Source: Acheta domesticus (lineage: Eukaryota; Arthropoda; Insecta; Orthoptera; Gryllidae). Taken from it: a DNA stretch of 64,000 bases. The notes beneath the pieces were generated by a model. The model made no database searches. It saw only the letters and a list, made by a program, of their open reading frames with translations, and had not been told where the DNA came from. The stretch spans positions 181,738,856 through 181,802,855 of the forward strand of contig JAHLJT010009419.1 in assembly GCA_031308135.1 (NCBI GenBank). Reading direction: 5' to 3'. Both the position numbers and the translations under genes were made by a program. Shown here one piece after another: positions 1 to 12,944 of this stretch (positions are counted from its first letter, which is position 1; the number at the start of each line of letters is the position of its first letter).

Positions 1-540
1 AGCGCGCACCATAGCTTGCCACCCCGAGAAATAGTTCCGGGTCGCTGGCCGGCGGAAGGATACCGCAGCGACCTGGGGCAGGGGGAACGCGGAGACCGCT
101 GCGCCAGTGAGACAGCGGAGAGCCCGAGCTAACGCAGCATTGTCCGACAGTGTTTAACGTGGTATTTTGTTCTTTGCCTTAGGACCGGCTTTGCCCCGGA
201 CGTCTTTTGGATTTGTGGTTGGGCTCCGCTAGGATTCCAGCGAATACTTGGTCGGCTCGCCCCTGGGCCCCACAGCCTATAGCAGCGTGCCTTAAGGGCA
301 CGCGTTCGATAGCGGCCGCGTTTCTGGTCGCTCGTCATATCGGCACCACTCGTGGAGGCCACGCAACCGTGTCCCCCGCTGCGCCGATAACGCTGGCGCC
401 CCTGGTTTTCGGGCGCGTTGGTAGCCTTACCGCGCCTCACGGGAGCGCACCGACGCCTCGTGGAAGCTGCCGGCGGCGGCACCGCACCGAACCGAAGGTT
501 CCGACTTATGTAAACGGCCACGAGCCGTCGGGGTTACCAA
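1..540. other. GC-rich region of unknown role
   Basis: CpG-rich sequence with overlapping ORFs on both strands (about 130 and 125 residues) that show no recognisable domain. It contains small palindromes such as CGTGCCTTAAGGGCACG (286-304 region). The window edge cuts it, so it could be an exon, promoter or repeat. It resembles none of the other repeats here. Confidence 0.3.
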
Positions 541-798
541 TACTGTATGTTCAAGTGTGTAATAAACTGTTGTTGCCTGTTTAGGACGCATTTTCCTTCA
601 GATACACAACATCGAGAAGTCCCCGTTCTTCCGCTCCAGAGAAATCCCAGTCCCCTCGTTGGTTTGGCTCTTAGAGAGTTTGCAGTTTCTTCGGTAACAT
701 TCCAATACTTATCCATCATGACATATCTCAAATAAACGCTGTAAGCTACTATACTCTTTGGCATATAATACTTCAACATAAGACACCTAGAACGTTAG

Positions 799-1212
799 TC
801 TATTGGTGAGGATCAGTCAGCTGGCGAGGATCACTCAGTTGACGAGGATCAGTCAGTTGACGAGAATCAGTCAATTAGTGAAGATCAATCTGTTCGAGAG
901 GATAATTTTATTGATGAGGATCAGTTTGGGAATATTAGTCTACTGATGAGGATTCGTCTACTGATGATTAGTTACTGAAGATTAGTCTACTGATGAAGAT
1001 TACTCCACTGATGAGGATTGGTCTACTGATGAGGATTAGTTTAGTGATGGAAATTAGTCTACCGATGAGTATTCGTCTATGAATGTCTGATGATTAGTTA
1101 CTGAAGATTAGTCTACTGATGAGGATTAGTCTACTGACGAGGATTCGTCTACTGATGGGGATTAATCTATTAGTCAGGGACAGTCTATTGGTCAGGATAG
1201 GTCTATTGGTGG
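799..1212 (+). repeat. Degenerate 18-bp minisatellite
   Basis: Units are variants of AGTCTACTGATGAGGATT. The first part (about 811-945) stays open in one frame and reads as hexapeptides of the type DEDQSV. The later units contain TAG or TGA in that frame and slip in length. This is best read as a minisatellite, with the open part perhaps fortuitous. Confidence 0.85.
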
Positions 1213-1259
1213 CTTTTAAAAATGTTAGTACAGACGACATCTTTTATTTTCAGTCCCCG

Positions 1260-1600
1260 GAACAGTAAACAGGCAGTGCTGGGAGGCATTGCAAAGCTAT
1301 GCGGCGCCCGCCAGGCATCTGCGGTGGCGGCGGCGCAGTGACCTCAGGTGGGGCGGGCGGCGCGGCGGAGCTGACATTTGCCGCGCCCGGGGCGGCCTCG
1401 CGTGCCGCGGGCGGGGGAGAGGGGGGCGAGGGGGCGGGCGGCGGCACGCGGAAGATGGAGCGGCGGCGGCGGGGCCCGCGTGGGCGGCGCGCGGGCAATC
1501 CGGATTTCCGCCGCAGTTCCAGATTAACCATTAAACAAAGTAGGCACGTGGTTACGGTCCAAGGACAGAGGGGCAGCTTTAGTGAGGTGAGGGGGCGGAT
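1260..1600 (+). promoter_or_regulatory. CpG island with a possible first exon
   Basis: An abrupt CpG-rich block of about 260 bp. An ATG at 1455 in CGGAAGATGGAGCGG opens a frame (MERRRRGPRGRRAGN...) that reaches a strong-looking donor AGTGAG|GTGAGG at 1586. No homologous domain is visible and no following exon was identified, so promoter or non-coding first exon is as likely. Confidence 0.3.
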
Positions 1601-2399
1601 ACCCTGGGCTGTATGTTTTGTTTTTCGGACTGCAAGGCACGAGAAGAAAATAAATTAAGGACCAATCTGACGACAGCGTTGGCGCCAGCATCCCCTTCTT
1701 GAACTTGTTACGTAATGTGGGGTTAGTCCCTAATTATTTTCATTGTTCTTTTCCTTTTCATTCAGTGGGTAGGGGAGAGAGTTCAGACCCGCCTGAGAGG
1801 CACAAGTTCCAGCTACGACGTGCTCCAAGGACAAGCCACGCCAATGCGTTTCTCCTGTAACTATCTGGCTTTGAGTTCTCGCTCCAGTCACGCGTCATAT
1901 GTGAACATTTTTTGCAGTCTCATTCTGTCCGGTGACAAACCCTTCCATGCCATATTTCTATGTCTTTTTTTTCTGTCTACATATTAAATTCATGGACATT
2001 AGAAGTATGCGGTGTAGTTTACTGTCACTGTCATTAACAGACACGTAGTAGGTTATTTTCATTCGCAGAATAGAGAATGATACTCATTCTCTTCTAAAAA
2101 TGAAGTCATTTTCTTTTGCGTAAGTCAAATGCAAACAATTGTAGGGGAGACCGCGACTGATTGTCACAGGTATTTTTAATTGTTTATGCAACTTCGATTT
2201 ATTTTTGACAAGTTTGAATGTATCAGTGCTGTGCTTTGCGGTATTTGTTTCATTCGTAAAGAACAGGCGGTTCCATAAATTCCCGACCTCTCTAAGATAT
2301 CGTTCATCGTTGGGAAAACCTGAGCAGTTTACAGTTTTATCTTTAGTTGTTGTAATGCTGTAAGTTTGCAGCCGGCATCTCACTCCGTTTTGTGGAGAG

Positions 2400-3380
2400 A
2401 AGTACTTGAGTTGGATGCGGTGCGTGAAATCTCATATTGCAAAGAATGTAGTGAAGGAGTATGGCTTTAAGTCGTTGAGACCATAGTTCAGATTGGGCAT
2501 GCATCGACGTCACTTATGAAAACTGAAGAAAACCCTTCGGGGAGGAAGAGTTTCCGACGAGTATGAGGTGAAAGAAGCAATTTTTTCATCATTTTGAGAA
2601 CAATTCGGAGTATTTTTTGGCAGGCATACAATGTTAATACACAGCTGTGAAAAGTGGTTGAAGTAAAAGGTCATTAAGCTGAAAATTTGCATATCAAAAA
2701 TAGAAGTTAGTGAGGCCAGAAACTTATGGAACCTTCCTCGTATACGATTTTTAGAGCTGTTAAAAGTCATCACGTCAAGATGTTTCAAGTAACCCTACTT
2801 GTGGAGAGTGTAAAAATGAATCGTGTTCAGTGTTTCATTTACACAAGTAAGTGCAAACAAATGCGTCACCGTTTGGGCTTGCAGAACAGCCTCACTCTGG
2901 CAACGAAGTTTGAAAATTATATATTTTAAAATCGGGCTTTAGTTTTATTTAATCGGTGATTTACTTCCTTTTAAGAAGCAATGATTCTTGCTTTTTTAAT
3001 TGTTTCAAATTTTTCGCTAAAATAACTGAAACTTGAGATAGAAAATGTAATTGACACTGCGACTTGCGACAGAAAATTTAACTGTCAGATCTTCACATGT
3101 CCAAACTCTTATCAATAAAAGTAAAACAAGTCCATAACACGCAAAAACTATATACGACATGAGACGGTCATATTATTGCAAGATTGAATTCAACTAAAGA
3201 GGTACACATGTGATATTGGGGTAGCCCTTGGAGAACATGCAACCCGCCATACAAACGTTCTTCGGCGTGCTAGGATGTTTTTATTCACTTACTTCTCAAG
3301 AACATATTATTGTCAATAAAGGAAATAGTATCATCAGAGGAGAAATTTGTCGTATGTGATCACGCCCTGCGTTATCGCCG
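2400..3380. other. AT-rich intergenic DNA
   Basis: Short ORFs only, none with recognisable content. No repeat shared with the rest of the window was seen. Confidence 0.5.
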
Positions 3381-3384
3381 CAGA

Positions 3385-3995
3385 AGAAGAAAAAAATCTC
3401 TATCTTCAATTTTGTAGCTGGAGAAAGACGCAGGAAAAAATTCGAACTTTCAAAATTTTCGAAAATTCAGAGTTATCCGTGAAAAATCGGACCTAAGCCA
3501 TGTTAATAAGTGTATTTTACTCTATTCATACAAGAAATTTAAATAAAAAATTTGGAGCCGTTTTTGAGAAAATCCCCGGGGGGCTTCATATAAAGTACCC
3601 CCAAATTTTGAAGAATCTTTTTCAAAATCTCAAAGCTTTGACTAGAATCAGATCGACCAGGGAATATCCATTTTGGAAGAAATCGTAGGTATGGTTTAGG
3701 CGCTAGCAGCGTTCACAGACGGACAGACAGACGGAGAGACGGACAGACGGACATACGGACGATTTCCTTTCAATTGGGTTTTCGGTATCAAGGACCTAGA
3801 AAACAGAGTTTCTGGCTACACCACGTCTTAGGGGATTTTTTTCTTGATTTAGCAACCGGTTTTATCCACTTATTCGTTTTCACGGCCCGGCAATTAATTT
3901 TTTTCCGCCGAAAATTGGCCATTTTTTCGCGCAGCATTACATAACTTTCCTTATACTACGTATATCACTCCGTGTATACGTACGTATACGGGAAA
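3385..3995 (+). repeat. Dispersed repeat family P, copy 1
   Basis: Shares ordered blocks with 6530-7030 and 52910-53670: AAAAAATCTCTATCTTCAAT, TTTGGAGCCGTTTTTGAGAA, TTTTCGGTATCAAGGACC, TCTGGCTACACCA, and a CATTACATAACTTTC end. A (CAGACGGA)n run at about 3715-3760 is included. The origin is probably an old transposon; no ORF survives. Confidence 0.65.
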
Positions 3996-4179
3996 GTAAA
4001 AAGTAATAACCCAGTGGGAATTACTATATCTCTGATTTTAAGTACTTCCTTTTAATTGGTATTTATTTGTTAAGGGAACAAATTATGGTCATTCATTACT
4101 TTGAAGCTCTTGTATTTTTATCAATGGGATTCCATGAAAGTAGATTTTCGAGATTTTCGTTTACATCTAGGTCATATTC

Positions 4180-4385
4180 AAGCACTGTCTGGAGGGGAAT
4201 TCTAGCTACCAGCTAATAGGATTTCCCTTGTTTCTTGGATCATTCCTTCGCGATCTATCCTTCCTCATCCTTGTCACCTCTTCTCCCCTTACACATACAT
4301 TTACACTTATGCACATCACTACTACACATGTGGGAAGCTTAGAGCTTGCCTTACGGCTGGGACGATGCCGCGTTCGGGAGTGGAG
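4180..4385 (+). mobile_element. tRNA-derived SINE, body fragment, plus
   Basis: Begins CTGTCTGGAGGGGAATTCTAGC and continues through CGATCTATCCTTCCTC, ACACATACATTTACACTTA and ACATGTGGGAAGCTTAGAGC, all landmarks of the full copies (45557-46122). The tRNA-like head is missing. Confidence 0.7.
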
Positions 4386-4399
4386 AACCTCTCCAAGAT

Positions 4400-6290
4400 A
4401 ATGGCGCTGTGTCTCACGTTCCAGCAACGGAAGAACACCACAACCACTCGGGATTTATTAGGCAATATTCTTATGGGATCAATGACTACAGTGCTTGACA
4501 AGTCCGGAAACACTAAGTACTCACTCACTCACACCAGGTATTTTCCTTAAAAAAAGTCGCAGCCAGGATCTCTCCATAACCTCTCCATGCCGAGGTACAG
4601 TCACCAGCACCAGCGCTGCCGCGGACAGAGGAATTGCCAGACTAGTCCTCAGGATTAGAGCATACTGTTTGAGTGCGAGTCCTCAAAATTAGAGCATACT
4701 GTTTGAGTGTAATGATCGAGGATAGAATATAGTGAAACTATATTTTTTTCTTCAAGAAAGAACGTCAAACTTTGAAAGAAGTAAACATTTTGGAATTCTT
4801 TAATTCATATATTTGCATTTTCCAAAAAGGGTCGTAAATGTAAATTACTCATGAAACATATAAATCCATTCTTCAATTTGATCCTTCACTCAAGAAATGT
4901 TTAAGTCATCCAAGATATTACTAATAAAAGAATTTTACGAATCGAAGGAGCTAAAATCACGTAGGAAATTTAATCTGTTTTGCATGCAAAGGTATTAAAA
5001 TTGGTCTTTATAACGGAACTCCATCTTTCTCAATTTAATTGAGTAGTCAGGAAATACGCGAATAATATGCAAATATTCCAAAGATTTCTCCGAAAAGAAT
5101 CGGTTTACCAGAATATGAGTTTTTCATGAACTTTTGCTGAAAAAATTGCCGGTAATCTTTAATTTGGTATTAAGTCAATGGAAACAGGAACATCATTTTA
5201 TTTTTATACTTCACTCATTTAGCACTAGTTACATTTTCCGTTTAGTATTATGGTTCAGCAATTTTTGAATGCCGAAGCGATGACATGCAGGTGTGTGATA
5301 TTTGCAATTCTGAAGGAGCAGTGATCTCACTCTGCTCGGGAATTCCATTAAAGTAGATCTATATTTTTTCGATATTTGAAATTTGTGCCAGTTAATACGG
5401 CAACTTCTCTGGCACCGAGCATGAGATACACGAATATTTTAATCACATATTCACACCTCATGAATAATCGGGGGAGAGGAAACGGTATCCACATCACTTT
5501 ATTAATAGTGGCTGCAAGTGCATTTATATTCTGAGAAGGAAAATTAGGGAATATGAAAGGATGACAATTAAAATTCAATGAACAACTACAAACATTCATG
5601 TCCAACATGGAACTCGAATTCATGACCTATGGTCTAAGATAGTTCGGACTAACATCAAGGTAAACTCGACCATTCACACAAATCTATTACATCGAGTATT
5701 ATTAGAGTTTTCGTTTCATATCCTGTATCATTCACTGTACACTCTGTGAGACAGGCTCCTCGAATCATTATCCTGTTATAAATACATCTTCATTGTTTTG
5801 GACTGAGGCCAGCACAACGAGAGTAACTCTCTGCATGGATTCCGAAAACTATCTTATTTGTACCTGCTTGGGTGGGAACGAAACCTGCGATCCTCAAGAG
5901 TAGTAACACGTAGTAACACGTGCTACGTTGGGGCAAGATCAAACAAACTCGTCATTGAAAAACAAGTTTTATTTGGTGTTCGAAAATGTCCCGCTTAAAA
6001 TGTAGATTCAAGAAAAGATGTTTGAGTCTAAATACAAATTCTGGGCACCTAAAAATAATATAAATTAATTGTCATCTAATTTACTATTATCATCATCTGT
6101 AGTCGATGAAAATTCTTGAACACAAGAAAACGTTTGACGAAAAAGGTTAGTTCAGTGCGGATTTCTCTTCAGTATGGTGCATTAAAAATGTAAGAGGTTC
6201 TCTATTTTTACTCCCCCCCGCTGAAAAGCATGTAAGCTGAGAAGAAATATATTTTTAAACTAGTGGTGTACATGAGCACGTACTTTCTGG
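4400..6290. other. AT-rich intergenic DNA
   Basis: No gene or shared repeat recognised. A weak reversed B-box-like GGGAACGAAACC occurs near 5875 beside GTAGTAACAC repeats; it was not called as a tRNA. Confidence 0.5.
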
Positions 6291-7035
6291 TGTTATTTGT
6301 AAATTCGAATTTTCGAAAATTCAGAGAGTTCAAAGCAATAGAGACTCGCGCCATTCTTTTAAGCATCCTTTTTATCCGTGGAAAAAATTAAAGAAAAAAA
6401 TTTGGAGCGGTTTTTGAGAAAAAATATTATTTTTTAAATTGCTTATATTTTGCACCAAATTACAGGAATACTACTCATAATTTCGAATAATTTAACACGA
6501 ACTTATTTAAAGATCCGTCTTTAAGGAAAATATCATTAAGGAAAAAATCTCTTTCTTCAATATTACAGTTACATTTTTGCAAAATTGCAATTTTTGCAAT
6601 TTTAAAATAATCTGAGATTTCAACGAACATGAAACTTGTACCATTCTCTGAAGCGTCCTCTGCCCTATCTGAGGACAAAGACTGATCAACAAATTTTTGT
6701 GCCATTTTTGGGAAAATTTTGAAACTGTTTTTGAGGCTTCATGTGCAGCACCCTCAAAAATCAAAATATCCATTTGTTACTCTGGGAGCCTCGTGTTCGT
6801 ATAAATCAATCGGGGAATATCGTAGACGTTTTGCCGTCAATCGATTTTTCGGTATCAAGGACCACAAAACACGGATTCTGGCTACACCATGCGTTAGAGT
6901 AATTTTTTGTATATTTAGCAACAGAATTTATCGTCTTTTTCGTTACTAGGGTCCGGCAATAAGAGTCTTTCTGCCGAAAATTCTCCGTTTTTTCGGCGCA
7001 CGATTCCATAACTTTCTCTTCTGTTGACACAGTAC
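6290..7035 (+). repeat. Dispersed repeat family P, copy 2
   Basis: Contains the same blocks in the same order as 3385-3995 (TTTGGAGCGGTTTTTGAG, TTTTTCGGTATCAAGGACC, CTGGCTACACCATGCG, GGGTCCGGCAATAAGAG, CCATAACTTTCTCTT). The small ORFs within it are not conserved between copies. Confidence 0.65.
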
Positions 7036-7489
7036 CTATTACTCGCGCAACTTTTCTTGACCGATGGATTGAAGAAATGCGGGTGAAGGGGGGTATTAGT
7101 TACGAAATCCGCCACTAGATTTTATGACGCAATGCCAATCTGGAGAATCAGTCGTCTTTGCAACTTTCTCAATAATTTGCGTTCTAACTTAACTTCGAGG
7201 TATCTCCTACGATGGATCTTCACGTGCTTAAGATTTTTTGGAGAAAAACACGGACATAAGTTCTCGTCTTTATCAGAAAAATGTTTCCCTTTGCTCGCCA
7301 AAGAAGATATGTTTGGAAAGTTGTGATCAGTGCTCACTGCGAGCTTTCGCCGTCAACTGTTTCTTGTGCCAGAGAGGGGGAAGCAATGTCATCGGTCAAG
7401 AAAAGTTGCGCGATTGATACGTAAGGGCGAGAAAGTAAAAATGGATCTTCCTGCATATCACTTGCGACAATTGCTCGCACGCCGCTCGG

Positions 7490-7720
7490 CCCTAAGAGGT
7501 GGGGATGGGGGAGGAGGTCCTTTCGCCATTGTCCTCCCGCGGGGCGGAAGGAATCCAGACGCGGCGTCCGGCGGAAGCGGAAGTCACGCCTTTCCTCCCG
7601 CCGCCCCCTCCGCGCGCGCGGCTCCTTCCACGAAACGCCATTTCTCCGCATTCGCGAGACGCCATTCCCGCGAGCCAGGTCTGTGCTCGCGAAGCCAGAC
7701 GGGATGCTATCGCTCTGCTA
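7490..7720. promoter_or_regulatory. CpG island with ETS- and YY1/PHO-like motifs
   Basis: An isolated CpG-rich block. It contains several CGGAAG/GCGGAAGT (ETS-type) and two GCCATTTC/GCCATTCC (YY1/PHO-type) motifs, a common promoter pairing. ORFs on both strands are not domain-like. No attached exon could be recognised. Confidence 0.35.
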
Positions 7721-7724
7721 CTAG

Positions 7725-7765
7725 AGAAGGGTTTCCCAACGGGATTGACCCCTTGAAATTTTTTT
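7725..7765. mobile_element. hAT-type terminal fragment
   Basis: CTAGAGAAGGGTTTCCCAAC followed by GGGATTGACCCC closely resembles the inverse of the hAT-type end at 36850-36880 (CTAGAGCAGGGGTTCCCAAC GGGGTCGG). It is a short remnant. Confidence 0.4.
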
Positions 7766-8136
7766 CTATTCCCATTGTATAATGCTAACATTTGATGGCA
7801 GCAACCACTTGCATAATGATATTCATTTCGTTACAGTTTTCATTATGATACACATTCTTGACCAATCACAGAAAAGTTTACAAACCAAGTATTGACACTT
7901 AATTAATCATTGAGAATCGTTCTAGTAAATGTAAATAGTTCGATTGTGTATATTAAAATTTCATATGATATAATGCTTGTCAGTTTTAATTGCTTTTATT
8001 ATTAGTAATTTTTCGCGGAATATTATCTAAAATAAATTGGACCGTAATTTTATTTGATCCTACTTGACTAGTGCAGTACTCCCTCGTAGAAGCACTGGTG
8101 GCCAGAGCCACCTGCGGCAGCATGCGAGGGGTCGAG

Positions 8137-8152
8137 TTACGGAGCGCCCGCT
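8137..8152 (+). promoter_or_regulatory. CTCF-like motif, degenerate
   Basis: GCGCCCGCTAGATGGC resembles the CTCF core GCGCCMYCTAGYGG with an extra base. It is suggestive only. Confidence 0.2.
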
Positions 8153-8251
8153 AGATGGCCGAGAGTTAATCCTTCATGTCAAAGGCCACGAAACGATTCA
8201 ATGTAAAAGAGTAACTTATAAAAGTCGTAGAAAAAGTACCGTATGAATGTC

Positions 8252-8354
8252 GATGTAATGGGTATTAATACACTCGTGTGAAGTTTACGATACTCACTCG
8301 TTAGTCGCTCGTATCGTAATATCACACTCGTGTATTAATACCCATCATTACATC
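8252..8354. repeat. Hairpin element with 45-50 bp arms
   Basis: GATGTAATGGGTATTAATAC...GATACTCACTCG is followed after a TTAG loop by the inverse. A small fold-back MITE is likely. It lies about 40 bp from a minus-strand SINE tail. Confidence 0.85.
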
Positions 8355-8392
8355 ATCGTTTCATAATGTACTATTAAAGGGAAGCAATATAT

Positions 8393-8800
8393 TGATTGAT
8401 TGATTATTTCGTGTTTCCAAGCACGTCAAATGCTATGATCTTTCGTCCGGTAATTGTAGCATACGATTTATTATGTAAGTTGCCGGAGTTCTACCTGCCG
8501 CTGGATGGTGCGATCCGGCGCCCACCTACACGTCGGCTGGCGGGGATTTTCTCATCCTTGTATCTCCTAAAAGCGAGGCACCGCCCCGACCAGGGTAACC
8601 TCTAAGTGTAAGCTCCCGCTGGACTCCCGACGTGTGTGGTAGTGTAGTGGATATAAGAGTGTGTGTAAGGGGAGAGGATAGAACACAGAAAGGGAAGGAA
8701 AAATATCGCGCGGTCCGTGGCACGTTTGTTAAGCCAATGCTTCGGTATTCACCTGGTGTTGATCAGAGCAAGTACTATAAAGACAATACAGGACACTTCG
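8393..8800 (-). mobile_element. tRNA-derived SINE, minus, body without head
   Basis: A (GATT)n tail at the left, then TTTCCAAGCACGTCAAATGC, GGCACCGCCCCGACCAGGG, GGTAGTGTAG and CCTGGTGTTGATC, all reverse complements of SINE landmarks. The head is lost or very diverged. Confidence 0.75.
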
Positions 8801-8809
8801 CGATATATC

Positions 8810-9890
8810 GAGAAACATCCATCTGGTGGCAGAACCTGGTAATAACTCATACACCCTAACCTCAGTGCTCTGTTGGTGTTTGTTGTCTGCTTGATTTCTT
8901 TTCATTTGATTGTCTTTCTGGTCGATTTCTGGAAAACATATTTTACAATACTGTTCTTTACATCATTCTACGTATGGCAGGAAACAATTCCGTAGTTTTT
9001 GGCTTTATTATAAAATAGAGCAGAACTCGCGTTCATTCTTCACATTTCCTCATAATAAAAACAGGTAAAAATTGAAAGAATCTTGAACATGAATGAAGCA
9101 AGTTTAATACAATTTGACTTCTTTTTGTAATAAAATGCATTAAAAACTATAACATTACTTAATTGGGAGACTACTTACTCATTGCCATTCCCAATGCCAT
9201 GTGTAACGAACATTGCAGAAGTGGATAACACTGAAGATATTCCTACAAGTTTCGTACAGGAAAATGCTGAGTCCTATGTATGTGGCTGGTTGTGTAGTAC
9301 CGTGTCATATGATGATTGTAGAAATGCTTAACAGAATTTGGATGAAAAGTATAAATTAAGAAACTCGCATATTCTGATTAAACAGTATGTGAATGCTTTT
9401 AAAATTGTTTACGTCAAAGTAAACGTGACGTAAAAAAACAATTAATGCAAATCATTAATATTCACTTGCAGAATATTTTATGTAAGGGGTGCAATAATCT
9501 ATATGAAAGCAGAGGTATCAATGTATTGATACAGTGCTTTTTAAAGGAAGCAAATGGAAAAAAAGCCAAATGTATCAGTGGAAGTGTTTAAGCAAGAAAA
9601 ATCTTGCATTTGTAACAACTTTATTCGTGAAAACAATTTTTATTATTTGTTCATTAAATGTTCATTGTTCTCATGTCCATTATAATTTTCCGTAATTTGA
9701 GCCCTTCAATATAATTAAATCACAGCGAGAGTAGGTAAAAATAAGTCTTATTTCGTTAGATAGATTAAAAAATATTTGTTTCTTCCGTAAGAATCACATT
9801 GACATTTCTATTCGGCGCTACATTACCAGGTTCTGACACTAGGATCGCTAGTGGGAACTTGTTTCCATCGGTTGCGTGGAAGAACGGGGA
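8810..9890. other. AT-rich intergenic DNA
   Basis: No coding region or repeat recognised. Confidence 0.5.
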
Positions 9891-9894
9891 ACTG

Positions 9895-10110
9895 TCCTGT
9901 ATTGTCTCTATAGTATTTGATCAGAGGAACCACGGAAACTACCGATCAGAGCAGGCGGTTGCTAGAATTCTCCTCCAGACAGCGGCTGAATTCGATCTAG
10001 CTATGTAGCTAGTGTCGAAATTCTACCACCGTCGGGATTTGAACCCAAGGATCTCCCGGTCAGAGGCGTAGAACGACATCAATTGATGCCTTGAACTAGC
10101 TCAGCCTGCG
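9895..10110 (-). mobile_element. tRNA-derived SINE, minus, head and first body part
   Basis: Contains CCACGGAAACTACCGATCAG, CTAGAATTCTCCTCCAGACA and CTAGCTAGTGTCGAAATTC, ending in a reversed B box (GGATTTGAACCC) and the reversed ...GATGCCTTGAACTAGCTCAG A-box region. It is truncated at its 3' side. Confidence 0.8.
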
Positions 10111-12940
10111 AAGCTAATGGATATTAATGAGTCGGCAGAAGTCAGAAGCCGAATAAGAGCCGAAAACTGATTAGTATAATCAAGTTCAAGAACCCGTTGA
10201 TTACAAAAAAATATTAATGAATTCGATATTTATATTTCTAATATATAGCTACTAAATGTTTAATAATAAATTTAGAAATTTTGCCATCCTTTTTTCTTAT
10301 TCATCGTTCATTTCTAAGATAATTAGAAAGCTCAAGAAATTATAAATATGTATTGACAACATCACTCTGTCACAAAAGTAAATATTATCCGCAATACGAT
10401 CTGCAGAACTGTAATGACCAATTTAAAATAAAAAACGCTTAACACAGACTGCATTTTGAAGTCATTGCACTTCAATGAACTGAAGAAAAAGAATCTAGTT
10501 ACTCACACTAACGTGCCACTAATTATTGATAAACGGGATATTTATGAAAATATTAGTTTGCGGAATTATCTTAGTCATTTATGTTCAATTCTTTATATTT
10601 AGGTATGTTGTATATTATAGAGGAAAATTAAAAAGAGTCGAGGAAGCAAGCAATTCTTTTCAAAGGAGTCAGTGCAAAAAAGGGGAAGAATCCCTGGTCT
10701 TTAGGATCACATGCACCCAAATGTACAGGCAATTCAATATGGCAAGCTTCAGAACGTCACTTTTCACGCACGTCGGGAGACAAAGTGAAGTTTTTTGTGC
10801 AGGGAATATTTTAAGACGTATTTTTTTCTATTTTTTTTGTTCTTGCCCATCTTTTCAGCTAGCCTATCACAGATAACCTTAAAAATATTAAACTTAAAAT
10901 ATGTATAAGAAACGTGAGCGAATACCATGAAAGAAAATTTATATTAATAAAATTGTGATTATAATAAATCTTAGGAAGATGAAGATCTTTGGGCAGTATC
11001 AAGGCAATATACACTTCGACCATAATTGTTATTAACATTTAGGGACAAGGGAGTGTTTGCTGCTGCTTGCGAGGCTTAAATTCTCATTTCTTATGTTTTT
11101 CTTATAGTCATTTCAAATCCCTTCAATTGATTATTGAGTATGACATTTTGATCTTTCGTAACATAAATACATTTGTGATAATAACACATTCATACGTATA
11201 TGATGCTTAATTCAATAATGGGAAACAAATTTATTTTTTATTAATGACCCCCAAATATAATAATCAGCAATTATAAAGAAACGTTTGAAAGTGTAATTTA
11301 TTTACCTTTGTTATTTTTTTAAGAATTATAGGCGTATTTTTATTAAGTATTGCCAACACTGAGGTGTTTTGAGTACTTGTTATTCAATGTCACGTTAGAG
11401 TAGTAAGGGAATTTTTCTTTCACAAAAAACTCAACGCATCAATATACAATATTTCGTGAAAGAATGATCGAAAGTTATTCGAAAATTGCAGGCCTATATA
11501 TCAAACGTAAATGTTGCTGTTAAAAGTGGCCTGATGGAGTCCATTCTCCGTGTGGATACCTCTGTTTTCGTGTGTGAGTGTCCGCTCATCCGCACGTCCG
11601 TGTGAATGAATGTATGAGTGTGATGCCGAGGGTCTCACTTTCTATTATCAGTGGAGCTCACATATGAGAATGTATCCAATTTATGATCCCAGAAACAACG
11701 TTTGAGATATAAAGGGTTTTGAAGACACCCTCCAAAACACCTTCAGGCATTTTTAACTTTGAATGTCGTCTTTGAGAGTGACTCACACAAGCGGTCTTCT
11801 TTCATTTACATCAAAAGTTAAAGCAACATATTCTCTAGCAATGTCCTGTTGTGCATTATGGTCTCCTGTCTGAGTCACAACTGACAGAATGATCTTGATT
11901 CTCAGATGTACCAGCATAATGCTAGCAAGGTTCTTGGTTACTTGTAGCTTGTAGAAACACATTTGTTTTTCCAAAGTGAAGGCATGCAACTCCAAATAAA
12001 CTAGAAAGTGTTTTTACGGAATCAGAAATCGTAGACTAAAATATAAACTCTAAATGAGATGTAGTAATCGACATTTTGATAACATACCGATCATTTGACA
12101 CTTTGTAGACCTAACGAAGAGTACTGCACACAAGGAATTTAAATCAATGAGCTCTAAGAGTTAATAATTTAAAGTTGATACAAAACTTGATGTCGACTGT
12201 CAAAAAATAATGTTTTAAATTTTTAACCAAATCTTTAGATCTTAGAGCTTCTTGGTACTCGCCGCAGAGAACAGTGTCTACTCAAGAGAAAATTAAAGCA
12301 CAGCCTTCTCAATAAGCAGGAAGTGAAAGGAACAAGGGTACAGCAATACCATAGAAATAAGTAGAGCCGTTGCAAGTTTATCAGGAGCAACATACCGATT
12401 CTTTACGTAACGAGGTAAACACCGAATAATGGTATTGAAATAGTTACATAAGACACGATGAGATGTTCAAGAACATAGTATCGTCCATAAAAGTATCCAA
12501 CATATTTTTGGTGAAATTAAGGCAGCTAAAGTATTGCAGAATTAAATTGCATATGTAACGAAATCGGATGCGTTTATTCGTCTAGAAAAGTGTATATTAC
12601 ACTGAAGACTTGATGAAGTATCGCGCGCTTACTATAAGAATACAAACATTCAAACCACTAGGTTGGTACTGTTTGTTTTACAACACGTTTCTAAGGACTA
12701 TTTCACTCATGTCTGTCCGCGTCGTAAGTAGCCAATGGTAAGCAAAAATATATTCAAATTAAACCAATCCCAGATGTTTATCGCCATTACCTTGTTTACC
12801 TTTTTTTATCGCTGTAAAACCTTTGTTTACCTTTTTAAGATAACGATAGCAATTGTTTCACCTCCAAAATAGCTTGTGTGCATCAATATAATGTGACGTT
12901 TTGGTTACGTTTAAAACTCTGAAATAGAATATAATATTAA
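10110..12940. other. AT-rich intergenic DNA
   Basis: A 116-residue ORF at 10526-10876 begins with a hydrophobic stretch but has no recognisable domain and no coding-like composition; not called. Nothing else was seen. Confidence 0.45.
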
Positions 12941-12944
12941 AAAT

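Noticed and set aside
10526..10876. 116-residue ORF with a hydrophobic N-terminus
   Set aside because: AT-rich codon use, no domain and no splice or promoter context; within chance expectation for AT-rich DNA of this length.
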